Shown in pieces: positions 10,758 to 20,999 of a stretch of DNA of 64,000 nt. The notes under the pieces were generated by a model, which saw nothing but the letters and a program-made list of their open reading frames with translations, was not told the origin of the DNA and made no database searches. The position numbers were made by a program, and so were the translations under genes. The DNA comes from Branchiostoma floridae (taxonomy: Eukaryota; Chordata; Leptocardii; Amphioxiformes; Branchiostomatidae), in contig NC_049994.1 in assembly GCF_000003815.2 (NCBI RefSeq), positions 17,084,789-17,148,788 of the forward strand, given 5' to 3'. Position 1 is the first letter of the stretch. Each line of letters begins with the position of its first letter.

Positions 10758-11627
10758 TCACCTTTGTCCGTTGAGAGGAAACAGCAAGTGGCTTGGAAAG
10801 ATAGTTACAGTCTTGCCATTTGCGTTAGATACCACCAATTGTCCATTCGGGCCTATGGCAATATATGATGGTTTTTTCGTGTTAACGACAGTACGGACAA
10901 ACTTCCCGCGGCTTGTGAACATGTCCACCCTGTTGTTCCAAGTATTCGCCACGATGATGCGACCCAATGGGTCCACGGAGATGCCTCCCATGCCTCCATT
11001 CCTAGCGGAGGCTACTACAAATTCCAGTATCTTGTGTCCGTAATGATTGTACACCTTAACGCGTCCGTGCCTGTCCGCAAGCACGACATTTCCCTCGCAG
11101 TCCGATGAGACTGCGCGAATTGGAAAGATTGGCATGATTGACACTTGAAAACTCCGAACGAGAGAGCCATTTGGTTGGAACATCATTATCTTATCTCCCT
11201 CTCCCAGGATAACTTTGTTGTTGCGCACATTTATCGCAATTTCGGCATGAGAGAAAAAATAATTCTTGTTACTACGGAAGTCGAACTTCTTTAGGGGTAG
11301 ATCTTTCTTATGATACTGTACGACATGTACATACCGATGTGCAAACAATGTTTGTATCATCCCCGCTACCCACAGGTAGTCAGGCTCCACGTCAACAGCA
11401 ACAGTGTAGGGTTTCATCTTGAAGTATTTACCTGTACCCGGCACTACCGTTGGGAAGTGGCGCAGATAGGTCCCAGTAATGCTGAAGACTTGGACTCGTT
11501 TGGCGCTTGCGTCAGCAACAAATATCTCATTGTCAGCAGACACAGCCACCCCGAAATTAGAATTAAATTTTCCAGGTTCTCTTCCCCGCCTACCAAAGTT
11601 GATCGTCTCTCGTTTTGTCATTATTCT
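10758..11627 (-). CDS. P2 last exon: NHL beta-propeller
   Basis: Encodes NHL repeats very like P1: FNSNFGVAVSADNEIFVADA, VQVFSITGTYLRHFPTVVPG, VAVDVEPDYLWVAG, IAINVRNNKVILGEG, GNVVLADRHGRVKVYNHYGH and GRIIVANTWNNRVDMFTSRG, ending in a stop after FPLNGQR. The acceptor equivalent to the siblings (GTTGCAG, 11628 onward) would have to be entered in phase 0 to read this frame. Every upstream ectodomain exon ends in phase 1, which would give a stop after NNDKTRDDQLW. Either an unseen exon restores the frame, a weaker acceptor is used, translation starts at the ATG at 11621 (MTKRETINFG), or this copy is inactivated at its junction. Confidence 0.7.
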   Translation of the reverse strand, partial: RIMTKRETINFGRRGREPGKFNSNFGVAVSADNEIFVADASAKRVQVFSITGTYLRHFPTVVPGTGKYFKMKPYTVAVDVEPDYLWVAGMIQTLFAHRYVHVVQYHKKDLPLKKFDFRSNKNYFFSHAEIAINVRNNKVILGEGDKIMMFQPNGSLVRSFQVSIMPIFPIRAVSSDCEGNVVLADRHGRVKVYNHYGHKILEFVVASARNGGMGGISVDPLGRIIVANTWNNRVDMFTSRGKFVRTVVNTKKPSYIAIGPNGQLVVSNANGKTVTIFPSHLLFPLNGQR

Positions 11628-11639
11628 CTGCAACAAGTA

Positions 11640-12439
11640 ATAAAACCAGTAAAAGTTTGATACATTTACAATCAATTACTCTACACTTCTTTTCCGCCGC
11701 ATCAGATGCAACCATATACATGTAATATATATTATGCCGATGACATGAACAGTCCCAGACAGGCAAATAACGACGAACGGGAAAGAAAATAAAGCCCAAA
11801 CATTAAGGATAGCTTACCAGGACAAAGTATGTACTTGTTTTATTATAGAACTGGCACTGACCACTGCAATGTGCTGGTAAGCTAGAGACTAATCTATTTA
11901 GGGATTCCTCTGCCGTGACAGATGAGACTAGAGAATGAATTGCTCTACCCTTATTTCATTTATCTTTTATTTTCTGTCATTTTCTTTGTTATCCAGGGTT
12001 GTCAAGAGGAGCTTTGTAACCTATGACATGAGTGTTATATGGCAATATATTCGTTTCAAAAATACGGGAGCTATATATGTGACGTTTTATCTAAATTAAC
12101 GTCACATGGGACGTAAAATACGTGACGTCCAACGTATTACAGAAACATCACACTTGCGTGCAGCATAAGTGACGTCCGTTTATCAATAACCTAGTAAATG
12201 ATTTATTAGGACGTGACCAGTGCCTTTGTAGAACGTACGTGACGTGTTTTAACAGATCTGTGTTTGAAATCACGTCACGTGTGAAACAAGGTACGTGACG
12301 TGTTTTAAAGGGTTTGCGACCTACTTAACGGTCGCACTACTTAATTCAAATCAATGTTACCCTTTAGCAACCACTTATTTTGAACCTTCCTTGTATCCAT
12401 GTTCCTATAGCTTATAAAACAAGACGATTTTTCCTTTAC
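11640..12439. other. Intron of P2 with a GTGACGT/ACGTCAC-rich repeat
   Basis: From about 12030 to 12330 the sequence is dominated by gtgacgt and acgtcac words and begins with the element end gcaatatattcgtttcaaaa. It is an inverted copy of the units at 13.2-14.7 kb and has the same orientation as the one at 23.8 kb. No coding exon is seen in the interval. Confidence 0.65.
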
Positions 12440-12877
12440 CTCCGTAGAAGTCCAGCTCTGTGAGCCATGGCTGCCAGCCTGAGTGGGTCTCGGTAATTAG
12501 GAACCTCCAATACTGAGCTGTTCCCTGGAACCCGCCGAACTCCTGCCGCTCGTCCGTCCCTCCCTGCACGTTAGTAACGGTCACGACGTCCTCCCAGCTG
12601 TACGGACTCCCAACCTGCGACTTTTGCAGCGTGAAGGCTGCAGTGTTATGTTCGGTGTCTCCATAGTTGTTAACAGCGACGCGGGTGATAGTATGTGGCG
12701 CTGTGAGGTCCAGTACAATGTACCAGTTGTTGTAGCTCCTGTCCATGCCCCCGGGGTTCCAGTAGGTCCCAGTGTCCCCATCCAAGGCCTTTGCGGCATC
12801 ATACGTCACTCCGTTGTGTACCCACGGTGTGCCGGCGGAGTCCACAACCCATGACGGATCCCGTTCCAGCCACACAC
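12440..12877 (-). CDS. P2 exon: F5/8 type C (discoidin) domain
   Basis: A symmetric phase-1 exon of 438 nt (acceptor CTCCAG, donor GTAAAG) encoding one whole F5/8C domain. Key residues: DPSWVVDSAGTPWV at the start, AKALDGDTGTYWNPGG, NNWYIVLDLTAPHTITRVAV, FTLQKSQVGSPYSWEDVVTV, GFQGTAQYWRFLITETHSG and PWLTELDFYG. The WYIVLDL and WRF/ITETHSG pattern is characteristic of the fold, which binds carbohydrate or phospholipid in other proteins. Its phase makes it insertable between any two ectodomain exons here. I assign it to P2 by order and phase, not by transcript evidence. Confidence 0.85.
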
Positions 12878-13159
12878 CTGGAGAAGTATAACGTATGTCA
12901 TCATTTCTCTGTCAATATTTCGCATTAAAAAAGGTACCTTTATCTAAACGTAAATATGTCTTATATTAGACATGGAGCGATCGATATCGATGACGCACAT
13001 TACTCAGCACCACAACGGCACACATACACTTGTAGTATGTACAGTATATCTGGTCGGGCCACGAGACATAAAAAATTGATATGTCCTGTTTTAAACGAAA
13101 ACGGAGTCTGGCAGGGGTCGCTTATGAAAACGTGGGACTTATGGAGGAGCCCCATGTTT

Positions 13160-14720
13160 TGGACGTCCTTAGAAATAGGACTTCTGTGCAAGAAGGGAGT
13201 CCGCAAGGCGTCGCTGCTTGACGGTTGTCACATGTAAAGAAAGGGGGGCATAGATTGCTGTGTGACCGTTTGAAGTATAACAGACGTCTTTAAAGTCGCA
13301 TATAAAAGACGTCACGTACCCTATGTCACATACAACGTGAATTAAACACAGGAACATGTGACGTGTTTTTGGTTTGTCGGACGTGACGTGTGACATCTGT
13401 AAAAGATGTCACGTACTTGTGTCACACGGGACGTGAATTAAACACGGATCTGTTGTACAGGGTGGGACGTCGACAAGTCACGTCCTACTCAATCGTTAAC
13501 GAAGTTATTGATAAAAGGACGTCACATATGCCGCACTTAAGTGTGACGTGTTTGCAATAGGTCGGACGCCACGTATTTTACGTCACACGTGACGTGAATT
13601 TAGGTCAAACGTCACGTATATTGCTCCCGTATTTTGGAAACAGATATATTGCCATAAACCTTCCTTGTGTCCATGTTTGGGACGTCTTTAGAAATAGGGC
13701 TTCTGTGCAAGAACGGAGTCCGCAAGGCGTCGCTGCTTGACGGTTGTCACATGTTAAGAAAGGGGGTGACATAGATTGCTGTGTGACCGTTTGAAGTATA
13801 ACAGACGTCGTTAAAGTCGCATATAAAAGACGTCACGTACCTTATGTCACATATACAACGTGAATTAAACACAGGAACATGTGACGTGTTTTGGTTTGTC
13901 GGACGTGACGTGTGACATCTGTAAAAGATGTCACGTACTTGCGTCACACGGGACGTGAATTAAACACGGATCTGTTGTACAGGGTGGGACGGACGTCGAC
14001 AAGTCACGTCCTACTCAATCGTTAACTAAGTTATTGATAAAAGGACGTCACATATGCCGCACTTAAAGGCAACCTAAGCAATATCACATTGTTAAAAGTA
14101 GAAACATTCTGAATAAGGCAGTCTGTATAACATTGACGTCTAATGCACTATGTTAGCACGTTAACATCATTATTTCATCAATTGAGCCGTTAAAAACAGC
14201 ACGGGAATGAGTTGCACAAGGATTCCAGATCAAGTCCTTATTTTGGGGGGGTACAATAATAAGAAATATTCTCGTGCAACTTGTCTCTGGGCTGTTTTTA
14301 ACCGCTCAAAGTATCAAATTATGATGTAAATGTGAGAATACAGTGCAGTAGATGTCAATATTATGCAGATTGCCTTATTCAGAATATTTTCACTTTCATG
14401 CTGTAATATTGCTTAGGTTGCGTGTTTGCAATAGGTCGGACGCCACGTATTTTACGTCACACGACGTGAATTTAGGTCAAACGTCACGTATATTGCTCCC
14501 GTATTTTGGAAACAAATATATTGCCATAAACCTTCCTTGTATCCATGTTTGGGACGTCTTTAGAAATAGGGCTTCTGTGCAAGAACGGAGTCCGCAAGGC
14601 GTCGCTGCTTGACGGTAGTCACATATAAAGAAAGGGGGGCAGATTGCTGTGTGACCGTTTGAAGTATAACAGAAGTCTTTAAGGTCGCACGAAAAAGACG
14701 TCACGTACCTTATGTCACAA
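13160..14720. repeat. Tandem copies of an ACGTCAC-rich repeat
   Basis: Unit A (about 13160-13680) and unit B (13680-14068, resuming 14422-14560) are nearly identical, and a third partial copy follows (14550-14720). Each contains accgtttgaagtataacaga, aagacgtcacgtac, a stretch alternating GACGTG and CACGTC, and the end gctcccgtattttggaaaca then tatattgccataaac. Related inverted copies lie at 12030-12330, 17600-17900 and 23810-24060. No coding signal is seen; the open frames are short. Confidence 0.85.
14069..14421. mobile_element. Foldback MITE inserted in a repeat unit
   Basis: The ends are perfect inverted repeats (gcaacctaagcaatat and atattgcttaggttgc). Homology continues inward for roughly 130-150 bases per arm (attctgaataaggcagtctg against the reverse of its partner; gttaaaaacagc pairing with gctgtttttaac). 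Unit A at about 13545 is an empty counterpart: there the repeat runs on without the 353-bp insert, though a few bases at the junction differ. No ORF; non-autonomous. Confidence 0.85.
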
Positions 14721-14929
14721 TCGACGCTGATAGCAGGTCGCATAAGTTAAAAACGATGCACTTACACATTCATGCGTGACGACTAGAAATGTTTGCGCTT
14801 GACGTGCTTTAAGTGCTTTAGATATATTGCCAGACATAGTATGGCATCATTTCCGTGTCATAATATCGTATCTTAAAACGTACCTTAAACTAGAAAGGCC
14901 GACATTTGCTTGAGAGCAAATACAGCATA

Positions 14930-15670
14930 TTTCAGCCATCTCCCTCCCCATGCAACAATAGCCTATTTCAAATTTACCCATTTGAAAAATCAAATTTACT
15001 AATGACGGTTTAACCCAAAAATGAATCTTACAAAATTCCCCCGTTCAAGAATGGACTCCAGTGCACCCTATGTGAATTTGCAGAATAGACCAGTCCAGAA
15101 ATACTCCCACTGAAACCTTGGCCTTTTGAATAAGAAACCAAATCCAAAATTGAATTTAGCAAAAAAGGTCCCAGTGCATGAAAAGATTTAATAGACCAGT
15201 CTAAAAACACTTCCACTAAAAATTGAATTTTGAATCATCACCCGTCCAAAACTGAATTTGAAAAAAATCCCCCTCCCGTGTGCAAAAATGGACTCTTCCA
15301 TGTAAAGTAGAGCAGACCAAAAATACATCCGCTAAAATAGGACTTTGACATAATCACTGAAGTCCAAAAAATGGATTTTTAAAAAAGCCCCCTCCATGCA
15401 AGAATGGACTCTTCCAGCACACCCATGTAAAATTGCATATCAGACCAGTCCAAAAATAACCCCACTGAAAGACTTTGACAAACTAGAAGTCACCAAAGTC
15501 CAAAATATGAATTTTAAAAAATCCCCCTCCGTGCGAGAATAGACCCTTCCAGCACACCTTCTGTAAAATAGCAAAATAGACCTGTCCAAAAATACACCCA
15601 CTGAAAGACTTCACCAGTCCAATGATGAATTTAAAAATGTGAACCCCTCCGTGTAAGGATGGACTCTTCC
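14930..15670. repeat. Degenerate tandem repeat, period roughly 120-170 bp
   Basis: Four to five diverged copies of a unit containing aaaatccccctccgtgc, gaatggactcttccagcaca, atagaccagtccaaaaatac and ccactgaaagactttgaca. It lies in the P2 intron between the F5/8C and WSC exons. No coding potential is seen. Confidence 0.75.
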
Positions 15671-15689
15671 AGATAACACCGGGCTCGCT

Positions 15690-16500
15690 GATTGGCTGTC
15701 ACCCCCCTCTTTAGGATATAGATTCAGGCTAAGTGATTGGTTACCTATCTTATTAGATTAAAAAGACATATATGCCAGTAGGTGCAATCTGCAGCTGGGG
15801 GTCAACGACCTTAAGGTCATTGACCCCTTCTGGCTATTGGAAAATGACAAAAAAATCCCCAAAAATATCATTTTGACGTAGTCTATGACAAAAATTATAC
15901 ATGTGGCATTTGAATAAATATCTAGTGCACCCTTTTACCAAAATTTAGAAGAGCCAAAAGTGTACTTTTTGGTCATAAAATGGCCAAATAATCGCGAAAT
16001 TAAGCATTTTCTTGTACTGTATGCCTCAAGTGTTAATGAACCCATAGCGCATATGTCTAGGGCACTTCTATACTAAATTTTAGGTCATTCGGTTCTAAAA
16101 CCAAGGTACAGGAGCCCAAAGTGTCCTTTTTTGGTAAAAAAAATCACCAAAAAAGCGCAAAAATAAGCATTTCGTTATACTGTACACCAAAAGTGATATT
16201 GAATTTATATGGGGGAATTATCAAGGCACATCTGTGCCAAATTTCAGCTCATTCGGTTATAATACCAGGGTACAGGGGGGCCAAGTATACAGTTTTGGTC
16301 TTAAGATGACCAAAAAACCTTAATAAAATCATTTTAAAGGCAGGGGGTATTGGCCCACTCTACCCTTGTGCCAAATTTCAGGTGATTCGGTTCAGGAACA
16401 ACGGAGATACCGTGTTTTGAAGATTTGACAGGAGAAAGAAAGAAGAAACAAGAAACATTACGAATACAATATATTTCACCATACCTATGGTATGGCTTAA
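15690..16500. repeat. Dispersed element with internal repeats and a 3' hairpin
   Basis: It contains three related blocks of about 190 bp (taagcattttcttgtactgt; taagcatttcgttatactgt; ccaaatttcagctcattcgg). A terminal segment reads agaaacattacgaatacaat, followed by the hairpin ccatacctatggtatgg at about 16481-16497. The hairpin near the end would suit a Helitron-like or other non-autonomous element, but I see no second terminus. No gene. Confidence 0.5.
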
Positions 16501-16704
16501 ATATAATTAGCGAAAATACGTCAACAATATACGTATTTTCCGGTTAAAACGACATCGTTCTACGTATATGATATCGTCTTGGAACAAAAATATCGGTATG
16601 CTCCATTATACCCAACAAACTTCACTTTGCTAAGCTATCGTTATAAGACGTACCTTAAATGATCGTCATCGGGTATACCCGCACACCATTTACTAGAGTC
16701 TGAC

Positions 16705-17016
16705 CTGTAATCTTGTACACTTCGTTTCCGTAAGGCCCGCCTTCGCCGTCCGATGCGCAGGTTGTGGAAGGGCCGTACTTGTTGTAGGTGTTGAGCCCAT
16801 CAGCAGACCCAAAGCACTGCCCGCCATGTTGTACAGCAAACATGGGAAAGCCACGAGAGAGTGCTACTTGGTAACACTTCTCTATGGGGTTTTCTCGAAA
16901 CAGGTAGTAGTGTCCGTCCAGGCGTGGATCTGTCCCCTCGAGTGTTGGAATAGCGCGGTCACATGTATCATTCCAGCAACCCAGGCTGATGTACTCACGA
17001 CTTTCGCGTCGAATTC
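16705..17016 (-). CDS. P2 exon: WSC domain, copy 2
   Basis: A symmetric phase-1 exon of 312 nt encoding a Cys-rich WSC domain: YISLGCWNDTCDRAIPTLEG, YYLFRENPIEKCYQVALSRG, FPMFAVQHGGQCFGSADGLN and YGPSTTCASDGEGGPYGNEV. WSC domains are putative carbohydrate-binding modules, named from yeast Wsc stress sensors and also found in polycystin-1. The donor chosen is ACAG|GTCAGA after VYKIT because it keeps phase 1. A further donor (GCGG|GTATAC) exists, and reading beyond it meets a stop. The exon is a near-identical tandem copy of 17271-17582 and would follow it in the P2 ectodomain. Confidence 0.8.
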
Positions 17017-17270
17017 CTGTGTGCAAGAGGAAGGGGGTATATGGCATCGTTTCCGTGTCAAAATATCGTATCTAAAAAGTACCTTAGAATAGCAAAATAA
17101 GTCTACGAAATACGTATTTTCCGGTTTAAATGATATCGTTTTGGGTATACGATATCGTCACGGAACAAAAATATCGCTATACTCAATTATACCCAACAAA
17201 CTTCACGTTGCTAAGCTATCGTTATAAGACGTCATCGAGTATACCCGCACACCATTTACTAGAGTCTGAC

Positions 17271-17582
17271 CTGTAATCTTGTACACTTCGTTTCCGTAAG
17301 GCCCACCTTCGCCGTCCGATGCGCAGGTTGTGGAAGGGCCGTACTTGTTGTAGGTGTTGAGCCCATCAGCCGACCCAAAACACTGCCCGCCGTGTTGTAC
17401 AGCAAACATGGGAAAGCCACGAGAGAGTGCTACTTGGTAACACTTCTCTATGGGGTTTTCTCGAAACAGGTAGTTCCGTCCGTCCAGGCGTGCATCTGTC
17501 CACTCGAGTGTCGGAATAGCGCGGTCACATGTATCATTCCAGCAACCCAGGCTGATGAACTCACGGCTTTCGCGTCGAATTC
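17271..17582 (-). CDS. P2 exon: WSC domain, copy 1
   Basis: Same 312-nt, phase 1 to 1 exon as the neighbouring copy, differing at only a few codons (FISLGC for YISLGC, EWTDARLDGRN for EGTDPRLDGHY). The flanking intron is also duplicated (the tattttccggtt and cccaacaaacttcac tracts at 16530-16620 and 17110-17200), so the duplication is recent and spans about 560 bp. It follows the stalk exons in transcription order, and its phase fits stalk exon b. Confidence 0.8.
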
Positions 17583-17599
17583 CTGTGTGCAAGAGGAAG

Positions 17600-17900
17600 G
17601 GGGTATGGCAATATATTTGTGTCAAAACTTTTGCTCAATTCATGTCACGTGTAACATGGATGACGTGACGTTCACTGTTCGTTACGCCTATGTGACTATT
17701 TTTGCATATGGATGACTTTTTTATCGTTAACCTAGTTAATGATTTGTGACTACAAATTCAGTAAGGGCCTCGGAGGTGACCTGTCCACAATGGCTATTAA
17801 CGAGCGACACCTGTCGAAATTGATACGGTCTAGTCACGTCACATGTGAATCATACAGGGGACGTCTTTTAATAGATCAGAGGTGACCTGTTCAATATCTT
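17600..17900. repeat. Diverged copy of the ACGTCAC-rich repeat
   Basis: Begins with tatggcaatatatttgtgtc, the same end as the copies at 12030 and 23510. It continues through tcatgtcacgtgtaac, gatgacgtgacg and ttatcgttaacctagttaat, matching the internal part of the 13-14 kb units in inverted orientation. No coding content. Confidence 0.6.
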
Positions 17901-17985
17901 GACAATATAATGATACAGAGAGAAATTGTCAAAGTTGAACCCATCATAACAACTCACCCAGAAGGGAAATTTGCGCTAGGCTCAC

Positions 17986-18090
17986 CTGATCTTTTGGACA
18001 CTGCCGCTGGTGTGGGGACAGAACTATAGTAGCCAGTCGGACCAGAGGTAAAGGCAGTAGCTACAGTCGCATTCCAATGCAGATGGTTAT
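17986..18090 (-). CDS. P2 exon: stalk exon b
   Basis: A symmetric phase-1 exon of 105 nt encoding NHLHWNATVATAFTSGPTGY then YSSVPTPAAVSKRS. The internal acceptor used by the P3 homologue (CTACAG before the Leu codon) is mutated here, so only the upstream acceptor TTTCAG (18093-18091) gives an open frame. That makes the exon addable after stalk exon a. NAT is a potential N-glycosylation site. The paired cysteines of the siblings are replaced by YYSS. Confidence 0.55.
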
Positions 18091-18223
18091 CTGAAATAGA
18101 TTATAAAATCCCACAAGAAATAGTTACTATTTTTTATTTACAGACGAGGACAATGTGGTAATGCATTCAAATTAATAACTTTTGTCACAGTGCTACGGAC
18201 AGGTGGCAGTGATTATATCTCAC

Positions 18224-18323
18224 CTGTACGTTGTGAGCTGTTGGAGACACCTGGCGGTGTGGGGACAGAACTGCAACATCCAGGAGTACCAGGGGTAACG
18301 GTGGAACCCACCGTCGCTGTCGG
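18224..18323 (-). CDS. P2 exon: stalk exon a
   Basis: A 100-nt exon, phase 0 to 1, encoding PTATVGSTVTPGTPGCCSSV then PTPPGVSNSSQRT. It joins the TM exon (phase 0 end). Compared with P3 it keeps the CCSSVPTPP core and the SNSSQR end. The acceptor is CTAGAG, weaker than the CTACAG of P1. Confidence 0.6.
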
Positions 18324-18845
18324 CTCTAGGTGTTGGATGATCTGACATGGGATCATAAGAATGCACTATCTAAACTCTGGCAAAATAGTTGTTTGTCCTT
18401 GTCGACGAAGTTTTTTGACACGACAATAAGCAGCATGTCGCCAATGGTGACACACTCTGGGGGCACGTCGCCTATTGTTGTGAAAAACGTCTTTGAACAA
18501 TCAATAACTGACTATTTTAGTACAGTCACTTTAAAATACGAAATGTATATACAAAAATATAAACACAGTGTAATTAAACATTCGTTCTAATAGCAAAGGG
18601 ATGTCATCTGTATGGACCTATTTTTTGCATAATGCGAGTTGTCACAGCGAAAGATATATTGTCATCAAATCTACTTTGTGACATCTAATATTGTGAAATC
18701 TATTGTGTTTTAGAAACACAATTAAATAGGTTGTTTGGTAAGACGACATCAAGAGCATATCATCAAAGTTAAACGTTTCAGATTTAAATGAGAGAAAAAG
18801 TAAAAAAAAACACAGAACGAGACAAGGAATAAGACAGAAGGATAC

Positions 18846-18946
18846 CTCTGGTGAGTTGATATTGTAAAGTAACCAGAGAAAGACTCCAGTAACGATGCAC
18901 GACACAAGTACCGTCACAATTGAGCACACCATCAGGCGAGAACATT
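18846..18946 (-). CDS. P2 exon: transmembrane exon
   Basis: 101 nt, phase 1 to 0, encoding CSRLMVCSIVTVLVSCIVTG then VFLWLLYNINSPE. A single hydrophobic helix, nearly identical to P1. The flanking intron (18640-19360) is also strongly similar to the P1 intron (4600-5340), so whole gene blocks were duplicated. Confidence 0.75.
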
Positions 18947-19454
18947 CTGAAAAGTGCACATTGTAGCAATTTACTTGAAAGCAAATCAATTTGGTATGGT
19001 GTTGAGAAGGGAGAATCATATTGAAATACATATGATGAAGAAGTGCTATGATGAAGGGAACTGACTCATATTTCTCAACAGAAGTTGCATATCTAGACCT
19101 TGCCTGGAAGTAAATCTGACATAGCTTCACAAACAGCCTGGTTACTAGTACCTGAAATATGCTGGCACAGCCATATTAACTATTCACACGGAAGGGATAC
19201 TGTGAATAATTCTATTGTAATAATAGTATACATTTACCGAAATATTTTCAAAACCAAACATGCTTAACTACAGACACAAAGTAACTCATATCCTAATCTT
19301 GTCAAAACCACTGAGATCCGTAATGATTATAACAACTTCAACTTTTTCTTTTTATAGATTATCTACCTAACTGCGAGCCAAGTTTCACTTTTTCAAAACC
19401 AGTTGGCACGGGAAGTACCCAAATGAAAAAAAAAACAGCGTCAAAGCATCTTAC

Positions 19455-20755
19455 CGCAATCTGCAGGATGCTGAACGTTGGGCACGTACATCGGGTTTCG
19501 ATTAAGCGCATTCGGTAGATGTTGCCTTTCCTCATTGACAACATAAGAAGGATTTGGATGAAGCGCATTCGGTACATGTTGCCTTTCCTCACTGACAACA
19601 TCATTAGGATTTCCTTCACTGCTCGATGGGTTGGCCAAGACATCATTGTTGATGCTAGCTGAGGCCGCTGGTCCACAGTCAGGTGACTGGATAGGAGGTA
19701 TGTCGTCTTTCTGGTATCCAACAGCATATGGTTGGATGTAGGGATCGCTATCATTGTTAGCTGACTCGACGATTTCTTCTTGGTATTTAACAGCATAGGG
19801 CTGGCCGACATCACAGCTGGCTGACTCGTCAGCAGGTTTTCTAAAAGGTTTAAGACACTTCACAGCATATGGCCGGAGGCAGGGATTGTTTGCTCTGTGT
19901 GCAATGTTTGCTGTTTCAACGACACTTTCCTCATCACCATCCTTCAGTTTAGTAACTGCATATGGCTGAAGACGCTGACTGCAATCATTGTTTATAGCTG
20001 GCATAAAAGTGACTTCATCACCTTGCTGACGTGTATCAGCTAATGACTGGGGGCAGGGGTTGCCATCACTGTTGTCTGACTTGGAGGCGCGTCCAGAGTT
20101 GACGTTTGGCTCCGTGGTGCTTTGCAGGTACATCGGATTAGGGATAACGTCGTTTGGGGGAGGGTCCATAGTGCTCTGTGTGTACGTTGGGTTAGGATTA
20201 TCTTCGTTTGAAGAAGGGTCCATAGTCCTTTGTGTGTACATGGGGTTAGGATTATCTTCGTTTGACGAAGGGTCCATGGTCCTTTGTGTGTACATCAGAT
20301 TAGGGTTAACTTCGTCTGGAGGAGGGTTCATGGTGCTTTGTGTGTACATCGGGGTTGAATCTCTGGCCTTCGTGTGAATACTACTGTCATTTTCATCACA
20401 CCCTACCAAGTTCATGTCGTTAACATTACTGACGATGGGCTCCGTTACTTGAAAGGGTTCCTTTTTTGTCTCAGCTGGCGTTTTCTTCACGCCACATATA
20501 CTATCACCCTTACATATGTATGCGATAGCATAAGTATCTGAAGGACTGATGTTGATCGCTTGTCTGTTCTCGTCTTTGTGTTCATTTTCTTCACTCCTAC
20601 CGGGAGGGATGTGGAAACTGAGATCTTCACCATCTTTTCTGACGAGAGTCCCTGCAGCTTCTGTGTCTGGTTTCGCCATGCTTTCACTCAAGACGTTGAC
20701 GTTGGAAGATACGTATTCAGCCATGACTTCGAGATATTTTGATGATAACTTACGT
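19455..20755 (-). CDS. P2 exon: large acidic cytoplasmic domain with NPxY and PYAVxY motifs
   Basis: The longest member (1301 nt, about 433 codons). It enters in phase 2 (acceptor CACAG) and leaves in phase 1 (GTAAGA after ADCG). The phase-2 entry fits the first exon at 21493-21539, giving a join of EALP to RKLSSKYLEVMAEYV. An ATG at 20724 (MAEYVSSNV) is an alternative start. The middle has a tandem repeat of roughly 18-24 residues containing NPMYTQRTMDPSSNED. In total I count five NPxY motifs (three NPMY, NPTY, NPSY) and four PYAV motifs (QPYAVTK, RPYAVKC, QPYAVKY, QPYAVGY). These suggest phosphotyrosine or adaptor docking (inference). No signal peptide or helix is present, consistent with a cytoplasmic N-terminus. 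Confidence 0.75.
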
Positions 20756-20999
20756 CTGTGATTCAAGGATATGTCTTTTTGCCAATCACATCGGGAAGAA
20801 TCACCTTTTGCTCCTATTCAGTGGTCATTTCCACAGTTTGAAACCTTCCCGTTACACGTGTATATAGCTATGTGTCTCCAACGCCCACTGAAAAAAAAAG
20901 TTGTTACGCAATAGACAGACAAAATCATTCACTTTCTATGTAGATGAAGCAGCCCACGTGTCATCTTCTGATACCAGACTCATCATGTCAATGCTAAGA

